Shown here one piece after another: positions 1 to 10,607 of a stretch of DNA of 64,000 nucleotides. Numbering within the stretch: position 1 is the first letter of the stretch; every line of letters starts with the position of its first letter. A program made the translations under genes and the position numbers. Source of the stretch: Candidatus Poribacteria bacterium (GTDB lineage: Bacteria; Poribacteria; WGA-4E; WGA-3G); the NCBI GenBank assembly GCA_026710795.1, contig JAPOQK010000069.1, positions 1-64,000 on the forward strand, written 5' to 3'. The notes under the pieces were generated by a model. It ran no database searches, was not told where the DNA came from, and was given only the letters and a program-made list of their open reading frames with translations.

Positions 1-134
1 AGGTTACCGTTTTTCTTTTTTTTTACATTCAAAAAAACCGATGAAAACAACCCATAAACCCAGACAGGAACTAAAACCAGTGAAAAATACCAAAAGTTAC
101 CGTTATGCAGAAATTAGACACAAAACGGTAACCT
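1..134. repeat. 13-bp inverted repeat AGGTTACCGTTTT (1-13) / AAAACGGTAACCT (122-134), with a further GTTACCGTT copy at 96-104
   Basis: Read directly; the left side is truncated by the window edge. Confidence 0.6.
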
Positions 135-362
135 TTTTATTTTTTATACAGAAGAAAAATACAATGACAATACAGGACAAACAATTCACAGTCAAATATG
201 ATGTCCGAAGTCTTGTGCATGGTGTTCCACTGAAATCTCTATGCAAAAAACTTTACATACCTACTTGATACCGAATTCCTTTGCAATCTTGCTCATTTTC
301 TGATAATATACGCTAAAACGGTATGTTTATCAATATTGAATTTTCTAATTTGGTATAAATAA

Positions 363-2006
363 ATGTCTGCACAAAAAATCGTTGCAATCATCCTTGTTGT
401 TTGTTTATCCAGTTCAGCATTTTGGCAAGTCTCGGCTGAACCTATTGACGCTGGGACATATTGGTTGATGGTTGATGCTACACCAGATGCTGAAGTGAAT
501 GCACATTTTAAGACTTTGAGTAATTTGTTAATTGAAAAAGGAAAAGTCAATAAGGATAATATACGCACCATCCAAGGAAGTGAAACAACTAAAGATGGAA
601 TTGAGAATGCCCTAATTGATACAGAGAATAGATCAGGTAAGATTGAGACAATCATATTTCTCTACCATGGCGAAGTATCTATGCCACCGCGCGAGAATGC
701 AATGCATCTTTCTACACAATCCGATGAGACCATCAAAGATTCTATCTTAAATCAATGGTTCAGTAATACTGGAATCGGACGTATACTTGTTATCATTGAT
801 GGTTACGCCTATGAGGAAAGTCTTACAGTCTATTATGCCAACCGAGATATACTTGGTACCGCTGCATTGAATGTAATTCATCCAGCTGAAACTACAGAAG
901 CAACTGGTAAGAATTCCTTTCTACATGTTCTCATTGATGTATTGTCCACAGAAACAATAGATTCAGATGATAACCGACACATAAGTGTAATTGAAATATA
1001 TCAACAGATACAGACCGATAATCCTTTTGAAAATGCTATTTTTGCACCTACCGGGGAAGTTGATCAGACGGTCATGAAACTCAGTCCTGCAATTAATGTT
1101 ACTTCTTTTCCAGAAGAGGCTGAGATTCTTCTAAACGAAGAAGCAAATGGATTGACACCCAAACTTTTTACTGAGAACTTACAGCAGGGAACATATACTG
1201 TTTCTGTTCGAAAAGTCGGGTATAATAGTCCTGAACCAAAAACAGCTGAATTGAAGTTGACGCAAGGTGAGGTAATTAACTTTGGTTGGGCACTCAAACC
1301 GATTTCAGTATTCGGTTCTGTTACAGGTCCAACAGATATGTCAGTTGTAGGAACTGAGGTATCACTTGACGGCACTGAATATGTTGAGATTGTCGGAGAA
1401 GATGGAGGCTATTCTTTTCAGGACTGGAAGGCATCTGAAATGCTATCACCGGGAACAGCATATACGCTCTATGCAAAACTGGGGGATTTCTACCATGGAT
1501 CAGCAACATTCACTTTTGACGGTTATATGGGAATTGAGCAACCCATCAAGTTGGTTAAGAAGACATGGTTTGAGATAGCAGAACTTGAATTCAGTCGGAG
1601 TGACCACCAAAAAGCAGTGGAAGCATTCCAAAACGGAATTGAAGATACTACAGATTTTCCTGAGATGTCAGCTGAATTAACTGTATTGCTACTGAGCACC
1701 TTTGCCAATGCTATTGATAGAGGAGAAATTAATGATGTAAATTATATGGTAGTTACAGCAAAATTAGCAGAGGTATATCAGCAGCCAGATGTAGCAAAAA
1801 AATACTGGAGTCTTGTAAAATTAAATGCACAAAAAGGGACTCCTGAAGCCAAATTAGCAGGTCAACGTCTGTGGCAAATGAATCGTTGGCGGCATATAAT
1901 CAATATCGGTATCGTCTGTCTGTCAATACTCATTATTGCCTCTGGTATATGGACATTTTTCCGATACCGAAAATCTAAGCAAACAGAGACAGAAATAGAT
2001 GCGTGA
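363..2006 (+). CDS. Caspase-like (C13/C14-fold) protein with PEGA-like domain, TPR-like region and C-terminal TM helix
   Basis: N-terminal signal; IIFLYHGEV (His-Gly) and ILVIIDGYAYEESL blocks; PEGA-like SFPEEAEILLNEEANGLTP...GTYTVSVRKVGY; hydrophobic IINIGIVCLSILIIASGIWTFF near C-terminus. Confidence 0.6.
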   Translation: MSAQKIVAIILVVCLSSSAFWQVSAEPIDAGTYWLMVDATPDAEVNAHFKTLSNLLIEKGKVNKDNIRTIQGSETTKDGIENALIDTENRSGKIETIIFLYHGEVSMPPRENAMHLSTQSDETIKDSILNQWFSNTGIGRILVIIDGYAYEESLTVYYANRDILGTAALNVIHPAETTEATGKNSFLHVLIDVLSTETIDSDDNRHISVIEIYQQIQTDNPFENAIFAPTGEVDQTVMKLSPAINVTSFPEEAEILLNEEANGLTPKLFTENLQQGTYTVSVRKVGYNSPEPKTAELKLTQGEVINFGWALKPISVFGSVTGPTDMSVVGTEVSLDGTEYVEIVGEDGGYSFQDWKASEMLSPGTAYTLYAKLGDFYHGSATFTFDGYMGIEQPIKLVKKTWFEIAELEFSRSDHQKAVEAFQNGIEDTTDFPEMSAELTVLLLSTFANAIDRGEINDVNYMVVTAKLAEVYQQPDVAKKYWSLVKLNAQKGTPEAKLAGQRLWQMNRWRHIINIGIVCLSILIIASGIWTFFRYRKSKQTETEIDA

Positions 2007-3447
2007 AAACCCACCCAATATCCTATGGATATGTACCGACCAACAACGATTTGATACCTTAGGTTGTTACGGAAACCCGTTTGTACAAACACCCAATTTA
2101 GACAAACTTGCACATGAAGGTGTACTTTTTGAACACGCTTATTCACAAAGTCCTGTATGTACACCGAGTAGAGCAAGTTTCCTCACTGGACGTTATCCGC
2201 GTACAACAAGATGTCGACAAAATGGACAAGCGATCCCACCTGACGAAGTTTTGGTAACGAAACTACTACAAGATGCTGGTTACGTCTGTGGATTGGCAGG
2301 TAAACTTCACCTCGCCCCGTGCAATCCGCGCGTCTGTAAAGGAACAGAAAAACGGATTGACGATGGATATGACCAATTCTTCTGGTCACACGATCCAGCA
2401 GATGCTTGGGCAACACACGATTATATTCAATGGTTATCAGATAAGGGTTTACGTAGAGGTAGTGCACCATTTGCTGATTCAAAGTACGTTCGAGTCATTC
2501 CATCAGAGGAACATAGCCAAACGACGTGGAGTGTTGAACGAACTATGTCGTTCATCAGCAGTGCATCAAGGTTTAGACAACCGTGGCTTTTTTCGGTAAA
2601 TATGTTCGATCCCCACCATGCTTTCGACCCACCTGTTGATGCGTTAGAAAGATACCGTGAAATGTTAGACGAAATTCCGTTACCAAATTATGTTGAAGGT
2701 GAACTTGATAATAAACCGATCTGGCAACAAATTGACCATAGTGGCGCGTATGGTGGAAAATCAGGATTTCCTTACCAAGAAATGAGCGAATCTGACCACC
2801 GTTGGGTAACTGCTGCATATTGGGCAATGGTAGATGTTATTGATACACAAGTTGGAAGGCTGCTGGACTTTTTGGATGAAACAGGACAAAGAGAAAATAC
2901 AGTTATAATCTTCACATCGGACCACGGAGAAATGCTTGGTGACCACGGTATATATCTCAAAGGACCTTATTTCTATGAACCCGCGATCCGTGTGCCATTG
3001 ATCATCTCAGGACCTGGTATGTTGAACAACAGCACGCGCTCGAATGCATTTGTTGAATTGGTTGATTTAGCACCCACACTTCTTGAAGCAAGTGATATAG
3101 ACCATTATCCGGGTATGCAAGGACAGAGTCTGCTGCAGATGCTAACAGGTGAAACATGCCTTGATTCGCACCGTGATGATGTCTACTGCGAGTATTACAA
3201 CGCTATGCCGTGGCACAGCGAACCTACTGCAAACGCGACAATGGTCAGAAGTGAAAGATATAAGTTAGTCGTAGCACACGGTACAGGTATCGGTGAACTC
3301 TACGACTTGGAAAATGATCCAGATGAGACATACAATCTCTGGGATAAACCAAACTATATGACAGTCAAATTGGAAATGCAGGAACGGCTTATCCATCGGA
3401 TGGCATGGACAGTCGATCCGTTACCTGAACGACAAGCACCCTGGTAA
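1999..3447 (+). CDS. Sulfatase (Cys-type, FGly-dependent)
   Basis: NILWICTDQQRFDTLGCYGN; SPVCTPSRASFLTGRYP (CxPSR); TSDHGEMLGDHG. Confidence 0.95.
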   Translation: MRENPPNILWICTDQQRFDTLGCYGNPFVQTPNLDKLAHEGVLFEHAYSQSPVCTPSRASFLTGRYPRTTRCRQNGQAIPPDEVLVTKLLQDAGYVCGLAGKLHLAPCNPRVCKGTEKRIDDGYDQFFWSHDPADAWATHDYIQWLSDKGLRRGSAPFADSKYVRVIPSEEHSQTTWSVERTMSFISSASRFRQPWLFSVNMFDPHHAFDPPVDALERYREMLDEIPLPNYVEGELDNKPIWQQIDHSGAYGGKSGFPYQEMSESDHRWVTAAYWAMVDVIDTQVGRLLDFLDETGQRENTVIIFTSDHGEMLGDHGIYLKGPYFYEPAIRVPLIISGPGMLNNSTRSNAFVELVDLAPTLLEASDIDHYPGMQGQSLLQMLTGETCLDSHRDDVYCEYYNAMPWHSEPTANATMVRSERYKLVVAHGTGIGELYDLENDPDETYNLWDKPNYMTVKLEMQERLIHRMAWTVDPLPERQAPW

Positions 3448-3486
3448 AACAGATATAGCAGCTCAGTAAAATAATCGGATAGTATA

Positions 3487-4122
3487 TTGAAACACAGACC
3501 ACTGACAAAGTTAATACCAACACAATTAGCATCGCAACGACTAAAGCACACAACGCTCATCTATGTACTGTTTTTTTCTTTTTTCATATCAAGTTTAGAT
3601 GCGAATGCTGATAATATCTTTGTCCGATGGGATCAGCAACTCTTTGACCGTTTTTACGATACCCCTCCACCTAATGAACCGATGTGGTCAGTTATGGAGG
3701 TGACGACAGAGTTTGGACATTATAGATCAATAATGGGATTGTCTATTTTACTCATGGCTTATGGAGATGAGGAACATCAGAATACAGGACGGTTGTTGTC
3801 GTCAGCATACATAAGCACGGGAGTTATAACTTATGGAATTAAGCAGTTAGTTCGACGTAAACGTCCGCTTGATGATATGCTTGGTAATCCGTCTATGCCC
3901 TCAGGACACGCATCTATAGCATTTAGTGCGGCAACAATCCTTGGTTATGAATATCCCAAGTGGCGAATTCCGCTTTACATTGGCGCGGGTTTGGTAGGTT
4001 TCTCACGTATATATCTTGGACGACACTATACATCGGACGTATTAGTAGGTGCAGCGATTGGAACTGCGATGGGAATAGTTGTCTGGCATAATCGTATAAC
4101 CTTATTGCAATGGAAGTTTTAG
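3487..4122 (+). CDS. PAP2-superfamily phosphatase
   Basis: KQLVRRKRP...MPSGHAS...SRIYLGRHYTSDV motifs. Confidence 0.9.
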   Translation: MKHRPLTKLIPTQLASQRLKHTTLIYVLFFSFFISSLDANADNIFVRWDQQLFDRFYDTPPPNEPMWSVMEVTTEFGHYRSIMGLSILLMAYGDEEHQNTGRLLSSAYISTGVITYGIKQLVRRKRPLDDMLGNPSMPSGHASIAFSAATILGYEYPKWRIPLYIGAGLVGFSRIYLGRHYTSDVLVGAAIGTAMGIVVWHNRITLLQWKF

Positions 4123-4203
4123 ATAAGGTTACTTCAAGGTGTTTATGTTATTTTCTGGCTTGGTGCAGTCTATATATATAATACCAAATTCTAATAATTA
4201 TTG

Positions 4204-4458
4204 TCCCCATTACCGGATTCAACTATTGTTGATTGGAAATCTTTCTTCTGTAGGAGCGACCTCCCGGTCGCGATTTCTTATCCTGCAAATCCTGGTTCAG
4301 TCTTCGTAGGTCGGAGCGAGCAACGCGACCTCCGACATCTTTCTTCTGTAGGAGCGACCCGGTGAATGCCTAAATGGCATTCATACCCGGGGAATGCCTA
4401 CAGGCATTCATACCGTTGATTTCTTGATTTACCGGTCGAGACCAGGAGGTCGATCCTA
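4204..4458. repeat. Composite intergenic palindromic repeats (TGTAGGAGCGACC and GTAGGTCGGAG families plus an ATGAATGCC element)
   Basis: ACCGGATTCAAC..TTGTTGATTGGAAATCT and TGTAGGAGCGAC recur at 63918-63966; GTCGGAG/CTCCGAC stem at 4310-4336; AAATCAAGAAATCAACGGTATGAATGCC on the minus strand recurs at ~42836. Confidence 0.8.
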
Positions 4459-4511
4459 CAAGTAGTCCTCAGCAAATGGCACTTTATTTATTAGAAATGG
4501 TATTACAACAC

Positions 4512-5471
4512 TTAACGTCTCAACAATTGACTATTTTTCAGATACTTATAAAGTTCGCTATCTGTTGTCAAGATGAGCTTTGTGCTTGCATTAGTAGACT
4601 TGCGATAGGTTTCAAGGGTTTGTAGAAAGGCGAAAAACTCAGGATCTTTACCGTGTGCATTTGCGTAAATCTGGATGGCTTGTGCATCTGCAGCACCCTT
4701 AAGCTGTTCCGCTTCCTTATATGCCTCTGATTGGATACGTTCCAGTTCCTTCTGTTTCTGTCCACTGATATTTGCCGCTTCACCTTCACCTTCAGACTTG
4801 TATTTTTCAGAGATACGCTGACGTTCCGAAATCATCCTTGTAAATACTTTTTCTCGTACTTCATCAACATAGTTGATGCGTTTAATTTGAACATCAATAA
4901 GTTCAATACCGTATTGTGGAACAGTTTGTTGCACTTTTTCACGCATCATCTGAGTAATTTTTTCTCTACCAAGTATAATCTCTTCCAAAGGTTCACCTAA
5001 TTGTCCTTCAGTATCTTCAAGTTCTGCTATATCAAGATTAAGAACTCTGTTTGAATCTCGTACGACTTCAATCAGTAGTTGTGCTGTTACTAAATCTCGC
5101 GCAGCAGAATCTATGATATCATCCAAGCGGGATTGCGCACGTAATTCTGTTCCCAATGCCTGATAGAATTGGAGTGCATCATTAATACGCCACCGGGCAG
5201 TTGTATCAAGCCAGATGAACTTCTTGTCTTTTGTTGGAATTTGGTTTGGTGAACCATCCCATTCAAGTATTCGTTTCTCAAAGCGATGGATCTGCTGAAT
5301 AAACGGGGTTTTTATTTTTAATCCGGCAGTAACAATCGGTTCTCCGATAGGTTTACCAAATTCAGTAATTACGACCTGTTCTGCTTCATTTACAACATAA
5401 AACATACTGAAGGCTAACGGAACAACTAAAACAAGGATAATAATTACGGGTATCAGTATATTCAACTTCAT
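4512..5471 (-). CDS. hflC: SPFH/Band 7 protease modulator HflC
   Basis: N-terminal TM, VVNEAEQVVITEFGKPIGEPI, VQIKRINY, C-terminal YANAHGKDPEFFAFLQTLETYRKS. Confidence 0.9.
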   Translation of the reverse strand: MKLNILIPVIIILVLVVPLAFSMFYVVNEAEQVVITEFGKPIGEPIVTAGLKIKTPFIQQIHRFEKRILEWDGSPNQIPTKDKKFIWLDTTARWRINDALQFYQALGTELRAQSRLDDIIDSAARDLVTAQLLIEVVRDSNRVLNLDIAELEDTEGQLGEPLEEIILGREKITQMMREKVQQTVPQYGIELIDVQIKRINYVDEVREKVFTRMISERQRISEKYKSEGEGEAANISGQKQKELERIQSEAYKEAEQLKGAADAQAIQIYANAHGKDPEFFAFLQTLETYRKSTNASTKLILTTDSELYKYLKNSQLLRR

Positions 5472-5553
5472 TTGTGTTCTCCTATATGGCTTTCTCTATA
5501 CTATGTACACTACAACAGATTGTTGTAGAACGACTAACATTCTATGTTATGAA

Positions 5554-6516
5554 TTAATCCTTTAGTTGCAAGAACGGTATCGGTGCGTTGGCTTTGTCGT
5601 CAATGATATATATCTCCTTGACTTGCGGAAGAAAATCCTGCATCGCCTCCAGATAAAGTCTCTGGCGGGTTACTTCTTTCGCATTCTGATATTCTGTTCG
5701 TATTGCATTGAATTTATCTGCATCACCTTGTGCTTGGTTAACCCGCTTCAGCGCGTATCCCTCTGCTTCAGAAATCTGTTGTTGTGCCAATCCTTTTGAT
5801 TTCGGCACTAATTGGTTGTATTCTCGCCACGCTTCATTTATCAAACGTTCTTTTTCTTGCTTTGCCTCGTTAACGGCATTGAATGCTGCTTTCACTTTTT
5901 CTGGAGGATTCACATCCTGTAAAGTTACGTTTGCAACATCTAATCCAGTTTCATATAAGTCGAGAAGTGTCTGTAGATATTGTTCAACTTCAGCAGCGAT
6001 TTCAATACGACCAACGGTTAACACTTCAGTAACAGTCCTATCTCCAATAACACGGCACATCACGGATTCTGAGAGGTCACGTAGTGCACGTTGAGGGTCT
6101 CGGATGGAAAAAAGGAACTTTTTTGGGTCTTTTATTTTATATTGAACGACCCATTCAACATCTGCAATGTTGAGGTCGCCTGTTAGGAGCAAAGATTCTT
6201 CTCCGAAATCCCTGGTGTCATATTCCGTGCGGACACCTGCCCTGAGAGTGCGAAACCCGAATTCCTCTTTAAACACTTTTCGGACGGGTATACTTATCGC
6301 CCTTTCAATACCAAGCGGTAGTTTAAAGTGCAGTCCAGGTTGTGCTTGGCGAACAGATTTACCAAACATTAGGACAACAGCAATTTCGTCTGCCTCAACA
6401 GTATAGAAACTGGTTGCAAGGCATATCATAATTAACACTCCAAGAATTACAAACAAGATACGTTTAGGGGTGAGTATATTCAAGTATTCGATCATCTCCA
6501 TGTGATTCTCCTTCAT
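5554..6516 (-). CDS. hflK: SPFH/Band 7 protease modulator HflK
   Basis: TM, VEADEIAVVLMFGK, QPGLHFKLP, paired with hflC. Confidence 0.9.
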   Translation of the reverse strand: MKENHMEMIEYLNILTPKRILFVILGVLIMICLATSFYTVEADEIAVVLMFGKSVRQAQPGLHFKLPLGIERAISIPVRKVFKEEFGFRTLRAGVRTEYDTRDFGEESLLLTGDLNIADVEWVVQYKIKDPKKFLFSIRDPQRALRDLSESVMCRVIGDRTVTEVLTVGRIEIAAEVEQYLQTLLDLYETGLDVANVTLQDVNPPEKVKAAFNAVNEAKQEKERLINEAWREYNQLVPKSKGLAQQQISEAEGYALKRVNQAQGDADKFNAIRTEYQNAKEVTRQRLYLEAMQDFLPQVKEIYIIDDKANAPIPFLQLKD

Positions 6517-6530
6517 TTTCTAACTATGTT

Positions 6531-7514
6531 TTAAATTTCATATCTAACTAACTTTCGAGCTGCTTCCACAATCTGTTCTGTATCTGGAATTACAAAGTTT
6601 TCCATAACCGGTGCAAAAGGAACAGGTACCGGTGCTGCAGCAACACGTTCAATTGGCGCATCAAGATAGTCAAATGCTTCACGAACAACAAGTGCCGCAA
6701 TCTCAGCACCGAATCCTGCTCTGCCTACAGCTTCATGTGCGATTAGAAGTCGATTGGTTTTCTTAACGGAATCAAAAATAGTTTCTTTGTCCAGTGGCAT
6801 TAGTGTTCTTGGATCAACAATTTCAGCTGAAATACCTTCTTCAGAGAGTTCATCTGCAGCAGCAAGTGCCTTCAATACCATGCGTGATGTGGCTAAAATC
6901 GTTATGTCTTCTCCTTGGCGTTTAACCTCAGCTTCACCTAACGGTATAGTAAACTCTTCATCTGGTATCTCGCCTTCTTCAGTATACAGCAATTTATGTT
7001 CAATAAACATTATTGGGTTGTCGTTTCGTATAGCGGTTTTTAGTAATCCTTTTGCATCATACGGGGTAGATGGCATCACAACAAGGAGTCCTGGGATATG
7101 TACAAACCATGCTTCAAGACTTTGTGCATGTTGTGCAGCCGAGGAACGTCCCGCACCTCCTTGTGTACGAATAACCAGAGGAACATCTAACTGTCCACCC
7201 ACCATATAGCGAATTTTAGCGACTTGATTGACAATCTGGTCCATACCGACTGCCGTAAAGTCAATATACATTAATTCAGCGACAGGACGCATGCCAGTAA
7301 CTGCAGCCCCGAGTGCCGTGCCGATAATAGCAGCTTCAGAAATAGGTGTGTTCCTGATACGATCCTTACCGAATTGCTTAAATAGACCGTCCGTAACCTT
7401 GTATGCACCACCATACTCAGCAATATCTTCACCCATGAGAAAGACAGCTTCGTCACGCTCCATTTCTTCTATCAGTGCCTCTTTTAAAGCATCACGATAG
7501 GTAATTGTTTTCAT
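6531..7514 (-). CDS. Alpha-ketoacid (pyruvate) dehydrogenase E1 subunit beta
   Basis: TYRDALKEALIEEMERDEAVFLMGEDIAEYGGAYKVT...; transketolase C-terminal half. Confidence 0.95.
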   Translation of the reverse strand: MKTITYRDALKEALIEEMERDEAVFLMGEDIAEYGGAYKVTDGLFKQFGKDRIRNTPISEAAIIGTALGAAVTGMRPVAELMYIDFTAVGMDQIVNQVAKIRYMVGGQLDVPLVIRTQGGAGRSSAAQHAQSLEAWFVHIPGLLVVMPSTPYDAKGLLKTAIRNDNPIMFIEHKLLYTEEGEIPDEEFTIPLGEAEVKRQGEDITILATSRMVLKALAAADELSEEGISAEIVDPRTLMPLDKETIFDSVKKTNRLLIAHEAVGRAGFGAEIAALVVREAFDYLDAPIERVAAAPVPVPFAPVMENFVIPDTEQIVEAARKLVRYEI

Positions 7515-7707
7515 TCTCGTTTGTTCCTTTCTAAGTTCGTTTTAGGTAATCTTTTCATTGATGTCGGTCTTGTTTTCCTTATTTTTTGCGGCAATTGATG
7601 AAGGAGGTCGTTGTATCACAGGAATTACATAACTCTGAATACCACAATCATACGATGTGAAGGTCATATACACAAAAGATTATAGGACAACCAACAGTAA
7701 AAATAAA

Positions 7708-8943
7708 TTAGCCAGTTGAGCAAATGTTATTATCAAGAACGACCTCTGGATTGTTTTTACCCCGAATTTGCATTGCATGACTATCAGATTTAAAGATATT
7801 ATTGTAGAAGTATATGTTGCGAATACCCTCTGTTTTACAGTCAACAGCAACAGGATTGCCAGTATCGGATTTAGAGATGGAAATAGTATTCTGATAGATT
7901 TCCGTGTTTCTAATGCCACCATTTGCTCCAGTAGACCAGAGATGTATACCACCATAACTGTTCTTTCGTCCATCATTTTCACTGAGATTATAGCGGATAA
8001 TGTTGTTGTGAAATGGTTTCGCACCCTCAAATTGTGCTAATAGATACCCAGCACCGTCGTTATCATGTGAATAATTGTACTGAACAATTGAATTCTGCAC
8101 CCCTCCGTCCAGATCAAATCCTCCACCATCTTTGCTACTTCCAGTTCGGTTATGATGTGATTCATTGTACTGAATGACAACACGATTTGAATCCCATGTC
8201 CAGATCCCTACAGGACCACCGACTTCGTAATCATTCATCATCCCATTCTCGTATGCTTCACAATACTCAATAGTGGCATACTCTACCTGACCGAGAACTA
8301 TACCGTTTCCGGAATGATGCCCTTTCCCGGGAATACCTACATTTCTATAGACACGGCAGTTGTTGATATAGATATCAGTATGTGAATATCCTTTTTCTAT
8401 TGGATTCCATACTCCGACTGAATTTATCCCCGCATCACCGTTGTCATATACATTTGCGTGTGTAATCTTTACATCTTTGAACCCAGACCAACTTCTATCA
8501 ATCGGACACGCGATAATGTCAATTCCTACATTACCAAAACCGCTTACGTCTACCTTACTTATATGGATATCTGTCAGTTTTCTATGTTCTGGTAACGTGT
8601 TGACGAAACGGATTCCTGAACTCGTATTTTCTTTTGATCCTACAAATGATAAATTAACTATCCGCACCCCACCGATGTTTTTAGCATAAAAACCTGTACC
8701 TTTACCTGCCTGAATTGTCGCTCTACCATCTCCGTATGAACCGAATGTGATTGGTTCATCTCCAGTATCAGCATCCGCATCAGGAAGATAGAGATTACCA
8801 TTGAATGTATGATTTGCTTGAAACCAGACTGAATCCCCTGGTAGAAGTTGGGTTGCATTTATCCGATCAATACTTTGCCAAGGTTGCTTATGAGACCTTC
8901 CAGTGTTTGAATCGTCTCCGAATGGGTTTATATAGTAATCCAT
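7708..8943 (-). CDS. Right-handed parallel beta-helix repeat protein
   Basis: Repeated N/D/G-rich short beta strands (IQYNESHHNRTGSS, VQYNYSHDNDGAGY, IRYNLSENDG). Confidence 0.85.
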   Translation of the reverse strand: MDYYINPFGDDSNTGRSHKQPWQSIDRINATQLLPGDSVWFQANHTFNGNLYLPDADADTGDEPITFGSYGDGRATIQAGKGTGFYAKNIGGVRIVNLSFVGSKENTSSGIRFVNTLPEHRKLTDIHISKVDVSGFGNVGIDIIACPIDRSWSGFKDVKITHANVYDNGDAGINSVGVWNPIEKGYSHTDIYINNCRVYRNVGIPGKGHHSGNGIVLGQVEYATIEYCEAYENGMMNDYEVGGPVGIWTWDSNRVVIQYNESHHNRTGSSKDGGGFDLDGGVQNSIVQYNYSHDNDGAGYLLAQFEGAKPFHNNIIRYNLSENDGRKNSYGGIHLWSTGANGGIRNTEIYQNTISISKSDTGNPVAVDCKTEGIRNIYFYNNIFKSDSHAMQIRGKNNPEVVLDNNICSTG

Positions 8944-8979
8944 TGTAACAGGTAAAACGCAAGGAACACCTTTGTTTGA

Positions 8980-10338
8980 TCAATTTGACTTCAAGATTAA
9001 ACCATCCGCCTTCATCCAATTAATTGTCTTTTCAAATGCCTGTACTGTATTTGTGATGTCTGTTTCTGTGTGTGCGGAAGTTGTCATTCCTCCGTTGGTA
9101 GCAAGATCAACACCATTGAGCAACAAACCGCATCGTAGATGTTTTAGCAATTCTTCGTCATTACTCCCTTTAAGTTTTCTGTAATCCCAAGAGTACGGGT
9201 CGAATTCTGTTGCCCGCATATCTTTCTCACCATGTCCTATCAGAAACCTGATACCAGAAAACTCTCCGTAAATCACCCAATCTAATCCGTATGTATCAAT
9301 GACTTTATTGAGTTCATTTCGGAGTTTTTGTGCGATTCGGTTGGCGTGTTCATGCGGTTTACCGGATTTGACTATTCTAAGCATTGCGATGCCGGCAGAA
9401 GCAGAGAGTGGATTAGCATTAAACGTACCGGGATGTGGCATCTTCAAGCCTTCTTCCTCTGCTTGCATAGAAATTAAGTCAAGTATCTCTTTTTTACCAA
9501 CGAGTGCCCCACCAGGAAGACCTCCTGCCAGTATTTTTGCAAGTGTAGTCAGGTCAGGAATAACGTTATAGTGTGCTTGTGCTCCACCGGGTGCAACGCG
9601 AAAACCGGTTATGACTTCATCAAAAATGAGGAGTACGCCATGTTCATTAGTAAGTTCACGTAGTTGATGCAAAAACACACCGTCTGTCGGGACTATACCG
9701 AATGATGCCCCCGTAGGTTCAAGAATCACACAAGCAATATCCTTATCAGTTTTCAGGTGCTTTTCAACAGCATCGATATCGTTGGGTGGACAGAGAAGAG
9801 TTGTATCACGCACCTCTTGTGGAATTCCGGGAACTGACATATCAAAGGGAGGGTATGCCCCGAAGATAAGACTGTCGTGCCAACCGTGAAAATGTCCTGC
9901 GAACTTCAACACTTTGTTCTTACGTGTATATGTTCGTGCCAGACGAATTGCCATGAGTGTTGCTTCTGTGCCAGAACTAACAAATCGGACGCGTTCCGCT
10001 GAGGGAACGAGTTGCGTTACGAGATTACCCCATTCTAATTCAAGAGGATGACATGCCCCGTAATGTGTGCCACGTTGCATCTGTGTAGATACCGCTTCTA
10101 CAACTTCGGGTGGATTATGACCCAGCAGTAATGCACCATGTCCAGCCCAATAGTCAATGAACTTTTTGTCTTCAAGCCCCCATTTAATGGGACCATCTGC
10201 TCGGGTAACATAAATTGGAAACGGAAACATATAACGGCTATCGTGTGTTACACCATCGGGAAAGAGTTGGCTTGCTACCTGTGCCAATTCTCTGTCTTTT
10301 GCGAAGGTTTTATGATACCTTTCCAAAATTGTGGGCAT
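8980..10338 (-). CDS. Class III aminotransferase, glutamate-1-semialdehyde aminomutase family
   Basis: LFPDGVTHDSR, FVSSGTEATLMAIRLART, LIFDEVITGFR, TLAKILAGGLPGGALVG (PLP Lys). Confidence 0.9.
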   Translation of the reverse strand: MPTILERYHKTFAKDRELAQVASQLFPDGVTHDSRYMFPFPIYVTRADGPIKWGLEDKKFIDYWAGHGALLLGHNPPEVVEAVSTQMQRGTHYGACHPLELEWGNLVTQLVPSAERVRFVSSGTEATLMAIRLARTYTRKNKVLKFAGHFHGWHDSLIFGAYPPFDMSVPGIPQEVRDTTLLCPPNDIDAVEKHLKTDKDIACVILEPTGASFGIVPTDGVFLHQLRELTNEHGVLLIFDEVITGFRVAPGGAQAHYNVIPDLTTLAKILAGGLPGGALVGKKEILDLISMQAEEEGLKMPHPGTFNANPLSASAGIAMLRIVKSGKPHEHANRIAQKLRNELNKVIDTYGLDWVIYGEFSGIRFLIGHGEKDMRATEFDPYSWDYRKLKGSNDEELLKHLRCGLLLNGVDLATNGGMTTSAHTETDITNTVQAFEKTINWMKADGLILKSN

Positions 10339-10607
10339 TATAATCCTCTGTTAAATTTACTTATGTTTTCGTTTTCGATTGAATAAGATTACTGGAAACA
10401 TTGCAATCCTATAATACATCAAGAGTAGTGAAATGTCAATGAAAATGACTGGACAGAACAGAGATATTCAATTGTCGTATTTCTAAACGGTGAATAGTAA
10501 TACAGTAGGGATGCGTTCGTTTTACAACAAAGAATTACCTATCTACATAATACTTTTAGGTAACCGCTTTTACTATATATTCGCAACAATTGAGTGGATT
10601 TTTTATG

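Noticed and set aside
41-268. 75-aa ORF at window start
   Set aside because: No recognisable domain, spans the inverted repeat; not supported as a gene
6754-7209. 151-aa plus-strand ORF (and similar ORFs at 5708-6094 and 7228-7500)
   Set aside because: Antisense shadows of E1-beta and hflK; low-complexity Ser-rich composition
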